IMG/VR virus record: IMGVR_UViG_3300042197_001295
Coordinates: 1-64,000 of that record
DNA: 64,000 nucleotides
Direction: 5' to 3' (one strand)
Origin: a virus
A program made the translations under genes and the position numbers. The number at the start of each line of letters is the position of its first letter. Position 1 is the stretch's first letter. Positions 57,874 to 64,000 of the stretch are shown here, one piece after another. The notes beneath the pieces were generated by a model that saw only the letters and a program-made list of their open reading frames with translations, searched no databases and had not been told where the DNA came from.

Positions 57874-59868
57874 ATGGCAGTAGATTCAAGAAAAACCTTA
57901 TTAATAACTGATTTAGATCCAACGGTTTTTGGGAAAATAACAATAGGCAATAAATGTTATGTTAGTATTCCAACAATGAGTGGATCTGGTTTTAACTCAT
58001 TATTTAGATACAGTATAAGAGATTTAGGAGATGTTAGTAATGACGCAATTCCGGTAGAAAATAATATTCTTGCATTTAAAAACGGAAAATGGGTTTCGTC
58101 TGTTATTGATTCCACTTTTAAACAAAACTTGGATATAAAATTAAATGATATAACCGATGTTAATTTAAACCAAAATTTAGCACAAGATAGTGTTTTATCA
58201 TGGGACGGTATTTCTAATAAATGGATACCAAAAGCGATTACGTCTAATCAAGATAATAATAATAATGTATATGTTCCAGAAAGAATAAAGTTTGTAGGAA
58301 CAGCAAAAGGACAAACAGAAGGTGTTTTTGTTGTTTCTACAACAAATGAAATATATCAATCCGGGGTATCCAATAGTGTTTATAATTATTTTACAGCAGC
58401 AGCTCCCGGAGGAACTACGGATAGATTGGTATTATCCCCATTTTCAGAAGAAGACGGACCAGTAGACGGATCAGGATGGAAAAAAGTGTTATTTAACAAT
58501 AGAAATTGTTATGCATTAACTGTTAACGGACAACTTTGGGCAAAAGGATTTAATGATTGTGGACAATTAGGAGTTGGGACTAAAGTCCCTGTTACAGCTA
58601 ATAGTAAAACAGATGTGTTCAGACTAGTAAGTCCTCCAAGTTTCATTGCGGGTTCCGTTACGATTAAAACTGTTTTTGAAGATATAGATATATCTTGGTC
58701 AAATCCTACTGCTCTAAGATCTCAAGAGGTTGTGGTAGCCGCAATATGTAGAAAAGATACACAATCACAAGTACCCGGAGCAGATAGATATCTTTTTGTA
58801 TGGGGTAATACATTTATAACTGAAGCTAATGGTATTGAGAATACACCTAAACGAATATCTAATTTCGATGCGTTAAAACCAATTAAAGTATCATTGGGAA
58901 TGAGTGGTGCTACACATTATACTGTTTTATGCGAAGATGGAAAAGTTTTTACGGCAGTAAATAGACTTTTCGGAGATCGGGCATCAGATAGAACTTTCAA
59001 TAATACTTTAGTTACCACGTATGCTGGAAATCCTTTAGGAAGATCTCATACACTTTCAGCATTTCCCGTAAGTAGTTTTAATGAAGTTTCGTATGATGTG
59101 ACGCCAGTTCCTATTATAAAAGATATTTATAATGGATGTGGTGCATATTTTCAAACTACTACCACCAGTTCGTATGCGCCCTATACTATGTTAATAGATA
59201 ATAACGATAAATTATACTATGCTGGAAGAAATAATACAGGACAAGCAGGAATAGGAACAAAAACTACAATCGCAACATCAACTTCTGCTAGTGGACAAGG
59301 CGCATTTGTTGCATGTATTAACTCTACCACAAACGGTCAATTAAGAGTTAAAAGTTTCGGAATAAATGACGGAGCATTTCATTTTGCACACATAGAAAAA
59401 GACACTGAAAAATTAGTAACTCTTGGTTCAAATATAGGAAATCAATTAGGAACATTAGGAGCAGCAAATATGGTTACTAGTGCATATTCTATAGTAAATA
59501 TGCCGCTTAGTGGAGAAACTATTAAAAAAGTAATAACCGGGTCATATGCTACTTCGACCGGGGATAATACTTTATCCGGTATGACCATGGTATTGACAAA
59601 TAATGGTCTTGTTTATACATTCGGTCATTGCCCAAATGGGCAAAGCGGAAACGGAAGACTTAATCCTGCTCTTCCAGCTATTGTTCCTATGCCAGAACCT
59701 ATTTTTGATATTACTATGGTTGGAGCAGATCAAGAATCTGCTATATTTGTATTAGGAAATAGCGGACGAGGATATGTTTGGGGTGCAAACAATAAAGGAC
59801 AAACTGGAGCATTGCCCCCCAGTATCGGTTCCATCCCATATCCTATAAATGTTCCAATTCCTCAATAA
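57874..59868 (+). CDS. RCC1-like beta-propeller tail protein
   Basis: A 664-residue protein. From about residue 140 onward it shows RCC1-type repeats: ALTVNGQLWAKGFNDCGQLG, TMLIDNNDKLYYAGRNNTGQ, MVLTNNGLVYTFGHCPNGQS and GRGYVWGANNKGQTG (G-x-L/V-W/Y-x-x-G-x-N-x-x-G-Q-x-G). The N-terminal 130 residues have fibre-attachment character (ALSWDGISNKWIPKAI-like). A role as an adhesin or tail-tip propeller following the collar protein is inferred. TATAAGTA lies 10 nt before the ATG. Confidence 0.75.
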   Translation: MAVDSRKTLLITDLDPTVFGKITIGNKCYVSIPTMSGSGFNSLFRYSIRDLGDVSNDAIPVENNILAFKNGKWVSSVIDSTFKQNLDIKLNDITDVNLNQNLAQDSVLSWDGISNKWIPKAITSNQDNNNNVYVPERIKFVGTAKGQTEGVFVVSTTNEIYQSGVSNSVYNYFTAAAPGGTTDRLVLSPFSEEDGPVDGSGWKKVLFNNRNCYALTVNGQLWAKGFNDCGQLGVGTKVPVTANSKTDVFRLVSPPSFIAGSVTIKTVFEDIDISWSNPTALRSQEVVVAAICRKDTQSQVPGADRYLFVWGNTFITEANGIENTPKRISNFDALKPIKVSLGMSGATHYTVLCEDGKVFTAVNRLFGDRASDRTFNNTLVTTYAGNPLGRSHTLSAFPVSSFNEVSYDVTPVPIIKDIYNGCGAYFQTTTTSSYAPYTMLIDNNDKLYYAGRNNTGQAGIGTKTTIATSTSASGQGAFVACINSTTNGQLRVKSFGINDGAFHFAHIEKDTEKLVTLGSNIGNQLGTLGAANMVTSAYSIVNMPLSGETIKKVITGSYATSTGDNTLSGMTMVLTNNGLVYTFGHCPNGQSGNGRLNPALPAIVPMPEPIFDITMVGADQESAIFVLGNSGRGYVWGANNKGQTGALPPSIGSIPYPINVPIPQ

Positions 59869-60206
59869 TCTTCGTTTTGAGAAGATTCCATATTAATTAA
59901 ATTATCAATCAATATACTAAGTCCAGCCTTTGTAGTAAAAGATTTTACTTTTTTTACTATATGGCCTTCGCCTTTTGTATCAATACCAAGAACTATAAAT
60001 GCATCAAAAAATTCAGAAACCATTCCATCTAATACAGATGCATCATTTTCTGTAAAATTTACTTGATTATATTCTATATCATTAACATTATCGTTTATTA
60101 GTTTTTTCTCATAACTAAAATCTTCAACAATTTTTTGTTTTGTAGAATCGTCTATTTTATTTCTTTTAATTTTGTATTTTTTTATAGTTTTATATTTTTT
60201 TTGCAT
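59862..60206 (-). CDS. unknown protein
   Basis: A 114-residue protein with a very basic N-terminus (MQKKYKTIKKYKIKRNK) and an acidic remainder. No family recognised. It is the last gene of the minus-strand replication cluster and overlaps the RCC1 gene end by 7 nt. It has its own perfect octamer. Confidence 0.55.
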   Translation of the reverse strand: MQKKYKTIKKYKIKRNKIDDSTKQKIVEDFSYEKKLINDNVNDIEYNQVNFTENDASVLDGMVSEFFDAFIVLGIDTKGEGHIVKKVKSFTTKAGLSILIDNLINMESSQNEDY

Positions 60207-60214
60207 TATATTAA

Positions 60215-60222
60215 TATTTATA
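60215..60222 (-). promoter_or_regulatory. T4-type late promoter octamer
   Basis: A perfect TATAAATA on the minus strand, 8 nt before ATG 60206. Confidence 0.6.
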
Positions 60223-60227
60223 GATTA

Positions 60228-60893
60228 TTATTGTTCTTCGTGAATTTCTTCTTCAGTATTTAAAGAAGTTACCGGATTTTTACCGATACAACCAAAACTG
60301 TAAAGATCAGTCATTATTACTTCCATAGATTCTGTATATAGCTTTGGTAAGAACATTGGAACCATTTGACCTCCGTCATAGTATCTAATGTTTCCGTCTT
60401 TATATCTAATGATATATAAAGACGAACCATGTGGATCTACAGAAAAAATCCACTTTCTAGAATCGTTTTCGTCGAAAGTAATATTCTTTGAATTTTCCTT
60501 TAAAAAGTTTATATAATATCCAGAATTGAATAATCTATTAATTATATAGTTTTTTGTTTTTAGATTAGTGGGAATAACCGTATTTTTACTATATGTAATA
60601 TTATTAACTATTTGTTCTATTGTATCATAGATATATTCGTGATCTATTTGTGTTTGAATTTTATTATCGTAAATAAGATCAAACGAAAACGAACCTAAAT
60701 TTTCTCTATTTATATGAGCAACAGCAATTATTTTATGATCTGGATGTAATATAACAGAATAAAGTCTACTGTCCCATTTTCCAAAATTAAAATCTAATTT
60801 TTCGCAATATTCATATGCTTGCCTCATTCTAGAAACAAATTCATCAACAGTTGGTGGCTTTATTGTTATATTTTTTACTCTTTGTTTTCCCAT
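60228..60893 (-). CDS. unknown protein downstream of the sliding clamp gene
   Basis: A 221-residue mixed alpha/beta protein. Segments such as YSVILHPDHKIIAVAHINRE and KWIFSVDPHGSSLYIIRYKD suggest a small enzyme or regulatory domain, but no family can be named. It follows the clamp gene after 13 nt in the same direction and may be co-expressed with it. Gene 62 (the small clamp-loader subunit) often follows gp45/gp44 in T4-like phages, but no similarity was seen. Confidence 0.55.
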   Translation of the reverse strand: MGKQRVKNITIKPPTVDEFVSRMRQAYEYCEKLDFNFGKWDSRLYSVILHPDHKIIAVAHINRENLGSFSFDLIYDNKIQTQIDHEYIYDTIEQIVNNITYSKNTVIPTNLKTKNYIINRLFNSGYYINFLKENSKNITFDENDSRKWIFSVDPHGSSLYIIRYKDGNIRYYDGGQMVPMFLPKLYTESMEVIMTDLYSFGCIGKNPVTSLNTEEEIHEEQ

Positions 60894-60906
60894 AGTTTTT
60901 TAAAGT

Positions 60907-61689
60907 TTAAGAATTTTTAATTCTAGAAAGAACATATATTATTGTGGAATCGTTTTCAACACAAAAGAACAATATAACATTTCTTTCCAAGTTTATTTTT
61001 ACTAGCGTATCAATAGAAGGAAGATAATCTATGAAATTTGCATTTAATGTATACTGAAAAGGCTTTTCTGATTTTGAAGGAGTCTTAAAAGACATTTCAT
61101 CTATAGATAAATCTTTGCTTTTATCTGCTACAGACCGAAAAACGCATTCGTTTTCATCGTTTGTTATTTTCAAAAAAGAATGATTAGAAAAAGATATGCA
61201 TCTTTTAATTGAAGATATTTCTTCTTTGAGAATAGAAAAAGAAACATTGTAAGAATAATTTAAAATTTGATCTTTCTTAAACGGGATTCTTTTAATTTTA
61301 TCATTGAGCAAATATTCGTTCATTAATTGAATTTTGAATAAGTGCTTGTCTCCGTTATATTCCATAACTCCGTTGGAAATATTAAATTCCAACGGGGAAC
61401 TTTTATCTTCTTCTTTATTCTTCTTTTTTGATTTGTTATTAGAAACGGAATCTGCTCCAAACATCAATTTGGAAATATCATTTATTCCAAAATCAAATTT
61501 TTCATTTTCTGCAACGTCTGATTCGCATGAAATAATAGAACAAATAATATTGCTCTTGTCCCCATTATGATCTGTTATAGAATATAAACAGTCTTTTTCT
61601 ACAGAGAAAATACAACTTGTATCAAAAGGAACCAGAGATTTTAAGAATGTTTTGGTAAATGACTCAGGATTAATCTTTAATTTCATCAA
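60907..61689 (-). CDS. 45: sliding clamp gp45
   Basis: A 260-residue protein (T4 gp45: 228). The start MKLKINPESFTKTFLKSLVP and the strand pattern SCIFSVEKDCLYSIT match the gp45 N-terminus (a helix, then paired strands). FGINDISKLMFG corresponds to the linker/strand after the first domain half. A Lys/Glu insertion (KSKKKNKEEDK) near residue 85 accounts for the extra length. A gp44 loader is encoded in this window, which supports the call. Its start overlaps the ABC-ATPase gene by 20 nt. Confidence 0.7.
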   Translation of the reverse strand: MMKLKINPESFTKTFLKSLVPFDTSCIFSVEKDCLYSITDHNGDKSNIICSIISCESDVAENEKFDFGINDISKLMFGADSVSNNKSKKKNKEEDKSSPLEFNISNGVMEYNGDKHLFKIQLMNEYLLNDKIKRIPFKKDQILNYSYNVSFSILKEEISSIKRCISFSNHSFLKITNDENECVFRSVADKSKDLSIDEMSFKTPSKSEKPFQYTLNANFIDYLPSIDTLVKINLERNVILFFCVENDSTIIYVLSRIKNS

Positions 61690-62473
61690 TGTTTTTTGCT
61701 AAGGTTTTTACGGATTCGCGAACACTCTTCAAATAACCATCTTCTAATTCAATTATATTGACATCTTTTCTTCCTACAACTGCCAGAGAATGAGTTGCGA
61801 TTATCATTTGAATGTTGTTGTTTTTTTGAAACTTCGCTAAAACATCCCACATTTGTAACTGTTTTGCAAGCGACAAACCCTTTTCGGGTTCATCTAATAA
61901 AAGTGTAATTCTTTTATTTTTAGGAAGTTGTTTACCGAGACTATCCATCCATTCTTTTTGGATCATTTGTTCTTTAGTTGCATTTTTCCAAAATTCTTTA
62001 GGATATCCTTCGTTTACAGTGTTTAGAATTTTATTTATTCTAGAAACGATATATTGTCCAGATGAATAATTTTCCAGTGCATTTTCAAATTTTTCATCTT
62101 CTGTTGTTATATCATCATCAAATTTTAAATCAAGTTGATGAACTCTATTTTCAGAATGGTTATGAAAACATGGAGTCCCGTCCCATTTTACAAGAGCATC
62201 GATATCTTGAGTTTTAGTAAGCCTTCTTAAAACAAAAGGAAAATGAGCAACTTTTGTCACGCCCAAAATATTTGGGTCAACTGGTTTTGACCAACCACTA
62301 TTTGGAATACATGTATATGCTTTTAACGTATCTAAAATTGTAGATTTACCGCTACCAATTTGGGCATATAAAACATTAATTCCAGACGTAAATGTAAAAG
62401 TCTTCTGGAAAAAAGAACTACTAATTTTGGTTTCTATTGGATATCCAGAAACTATTTTTATATCGTATATCAT
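61670..62473 (-). CDS. ABC-type (AAA_21-like) ATPase
   Basis: A 267-residue ATPase with Walker A AQIGSGKST (37-45), a signature-like YSSGQ near 135, Walker B ITLLLDEPEKGLS near 190 and a switch-His ATHSL near 227. It lacks coiled-coil arms, so it is not a Rad50/gp46 recombination protein. It resembles single-domain ATPases of the OLD/RecF-like class. It is sandwiched between the clamp gene and an unknown partner gene overlapping by 4 nt, so a complex with that partner is plausible. Confidence 0.75.
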   Translation of the reverse strand: MIYDIKIVSGYPIETKISSSFFQKTFTFTSGINVLYAQIGSGKSTILDTLKAYTCIPNSGWSKPVDPNILGVTKVAHFPFVLRRLTKTQDIDALVKWDGTPCFHNHSENRVHQLDLKFDDDITTEDEKFENALENYSSGQYIVSRINKILNTVNEGYPKEFWKNATKEQMIQKEWMDSLGKQLPKNKRITLLLDEPEKGLSLAKQLQMWDVLAKFQKNNNIQMIIATHSLAVVGRKDVNIIELEDGYLKSVRESVKTLAKNIDEIKD

Positions 62474-63090
62474 ATATTTTCGATAAAATCATCAGAATTT
62501 AACAAGTCTTCTTCGTTTAATTTAGTATAATTAAATGTTATTTTAGATGGATCGGGTGTTTCCCAATTAAATTCATTTACTTTTGGATTAGATTTGTCCT
62601 GTTCCATGAAATCCACTATTTTTTTCAATTCTTCTAAATCTGTAATTTCATAAAGATTTATTCTATAATCATTATAGTCATGAAAAACTATATTATTATC
62701 AATAATAGAATGATTTATATTAGAAGACAGCAATTCTTGTTTAAACAGATCGCAATTTTCTTTTATTGTCTTAAATGAATTTTCGATCATTTTAGATAAA
62801 TGATTAAAAATGTCTTCTACATTATCTGTAGACAAGATTATTTGCGATTCGTTCGATTTATCTATTAAATCTATATTTTTAGAATTATCGTCAAGTTTTA
62901 AATATAAAGATTCAGTAAGAGATATTTCCTCGTTTTTAACATAAAAAGGGTCAATTTCAGGAAGATTTGAATTTAAACCTTTATATAACCAAAATAATTC
63001 GCCCAAATCTGTATATCTAAATTTTGTTGCCCAGAAATGAAAAAATTGTATACTATACGTTTGAGTTTTTATATATTCATCATTCGTCAT
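62470..63090 (-). CDS. unknown protein coupled to the ABC-type ATPase
   Basis: A 206-residue acidic protein without recognised domain (FFHFWATKFRYTDLGELFWL near the N-terminus). Its stop overlaps the ATPase start (ATGA), implying translational coupling and a likely functional pair. Function unknown. Confidence 0.55.
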   Translation of the reverse strand: MTNDEYIKTQTYSIQFFHFWATKFRYTDLGELFWLYKGLNSNLPEIDPFYVKNEEISLTESLYLKLDDNSKNIDLIDKSNESQIILSTDNVEDIFNHLSKMIENSFKTIKENCDLFKQELLSSNINHSIIDNNIVFHDYNDYRINLYEITDLEELKKIVDFMEQDKSNPKVNEFNWETPDPSKITFNYTKLNEEDLLNSDDFIENI

Positions 63091-63655
63091 TTTTCTTTTT
63101 TCTTTCTATAGGGTATTTGGACGAAAGTCTTTTATCTATTCTATTGCAAATAGTTTTTAATTCTTTGTTTTCTTGTTTTAATGCTATTATTTCGTTCAAC
63201 ATTAAAACAATAACCTCATTTACAGACATATTGTTACCATCTTCTGGAACATTAACTGTATTTTTCTTTTTTTGAGGTTGTCTAAAATCTCCTAATTCAA
63301 CTTCTTTCTCTAAAGATTTTGTAAGATTGGTTGAAAACTTTTCTCTAAGTTCATTAGGAATATTAATGAACTTTAATTCTTCTACAGGAAGTTCAATAAC
63401 ATTCGGATTGTGGTTTTGTGGAGGAGTAGGAGGAGTGTTATAATTAACGTGCGGAACATTAAATTGGGGTTGATACCCCCCCGGATACCCACCTTGTTGT
63501 GGGTATCCGGGTCGCATTTGCATAGAGTTATAAAGTGAGGAACTATGTGACGAATGTTTAGCAGGAGAATCACCGTCCAAATATGAATTTTCGTGTGAAC
63601 GAAGTTCAACTGCTGTTTGAAACTTTAATTGTCTTGCTAAAATATCGTCTTCCAT
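63080..63655 (-). CDS. unknown protein with a Pro/Gly-rich linker
   Basis: A 191-residue protein. The middle (about 50-85) is Pro/Gly/Gln/Tyr-rich (MRPGYPQQGGYPGGYQPQ), and the C-terminus is a coiled coil (VIVLMLNEIIALKQENKELK). The start at 63655 follows the upstream stop by 17 nt; in-frame ATGs at 63724 and 63775 would overlap the upstream gene. No family recognised. Confidence 0.5.
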   Translation of the reverse strand: MEDDILARQLKFQTAVELRSHENSYLDGDSPAKHSSHSSSLYNSMQMRPGYPQQGGYPGGYQPQFNVPHVNYNTPPTPPQNHNPNVIELPVEELKFINIPNELREKFSTNLTKSLEKEVELGDFRQPQKKKNTVNVPEDGNNMSVNEVIVLMLNEIIALKQENKELKTICNRIDKRLSSKYPIERKKKNDE

Positions 63656-63671
63656 CTTTTTTTTATCTATT

Positions 63672-64000
63672 TCACACAGAGGTTTTTCTACTTCTGGAAA
63701 GCTTTTCGAGAAGTTCGAGATCATCGTCTTCGTCTTCTTCGACCATGCTTCTAATATTCTTTTTAGTAGGTTCATTCAAATTTTCATGATTACCCATGGG
63801 GATAAAATCGTCATCACCGTCATTAACAATTTTATTATTATTGAAATTAAAAATCTTTTTATTGCTAGAAAGACTATTAACAATGTCGGTCAAATGAAGA
63901 TTAATCGTATTGTTAATCTCTTCCTCAGATTTAACTTGAGGAACATATTTAGTGAGATCGTAAACCTTATGGTATGGTTCTTTCCAATCTTCCAAACCTT
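63672..64000 (-). CDS. partial unknown acidic protein
   Basis: The 3' end of a gene whose start lies beyond the right edge of the window; the TTG at 63995 is not a convincing start. About 109 residues are visible, ending in an acidic stretch (VEEDEDDDLELLEKL). No family can be named. Confidence 0.5.
   Translation of the reverse strand, partial: GLEDWKEPYHKVYDLTKYVPQVKSEEEINNTINLHLTDIVNSLSSNKKIFNFNNNKIVNDGDDDFIPMGNHENLNEPTKKNIRSMVEEDEDDDLELLEKLSRSRKTSV

Noticed and set aside
61670-62473. Rad50/gp46 recombination ATPase
   Set aside because: The protein is 267 residues with no long coiled coil or zinc hook between the Walker motifs.
1-64000. tRNA genes
   Set aside because: No cloverleaf with a GTTCRA-type T-arm was noticed by eye; a tRNA search program would be needed to exclude them.

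Overview
The window is an AT-rich segment of a large tailed-phage genome with a T4-type contractile-tail (myovirus) gene set. Recognisable T4-type core functions are small and large terminase (gp16, gp17), portal (gp20), prohead protease (gp21), scaffold (gp22), major capsid protein (gp23), neck and tail-completion proteins (gp13/14/15-like), tail sheath (gp18), baseplate gp25, a gp5-like spike, clamp loader (gp44), sliding clamp (gp45) and RNase H. A small heat-shock protein, common in marine T4-like phages, is also present. Core genes lie on both strands in an order unlike T4. No tRNA, rRNA, CRISPR or insertion sequence was recognised. The host cannot be named from the sequence.

Layout. 0-14 kb holds a glycosyltransferase, a histidine-repeat tail fibre with a GC-rich glycine-rich tip, a run of large unknown (probably tail/baseplate) proteins, gp25 and tail-collar proteins, one carrying PKD-like and BspA-like repeats. 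14-25 kb is a head-assembly block on the minus strand running from scaffold gp22 to protease gp21. Between them lie proteins that start with a shared short peptide ending in LNE/LxE, which looks like a capsid-targeting sequence removed by the gp21-type protease. Two resemble ADP-ribosyltransferases, one an acetyltransferase and one is a Cys-rich basic protein: a probable set of proteins packaged in the head and injected. 23.3-24.6 kb contains decayed genes. 25-33 kb holds neck proteins, a two-domain endolysin, a TilS-like ATPase, gp15 and a phosphoesterase. 33-40 kb holds portal, clamp loader and terminase; the large terminase is interrupted in its Walker A motif by a mini-intein with all the marks of a class 3 intein. 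40-43 kb is an early-type cluster with RNase H. 43-55 kb holds the spike, a spanin-like pair, an astacin-like protease, the sheath and the capsid protein. 55-60 kb holds Hsp20 and adhesin-like tail proteins (jelly-roll-like, collar, RCC1 propeller). 60-64 kb holds the clamp, an ABC-type ATPase and unknown genes.

Expression. Two promoter types are visible. A T4-late octamer (TATAAATA or a close variant) stands before about 33 genes, most often exactly 5-6 nt before the start codon, so transcripts begun as in T4 would have essentially no 5' leader. Consensus sigma-70 promoters (TTGACA, 16-18 bp, TATAAT-like) precede small, probably early genes, several again with the -10 box 6-9 nt from the start codon. 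Shine-Dalgarno sequences are largely absent. The octamer spacing was used to choose several start codons (11084, 25878, 27760, 31744, 48991, 56764). Bidirectional hairpin terminators separate some convergent genes.
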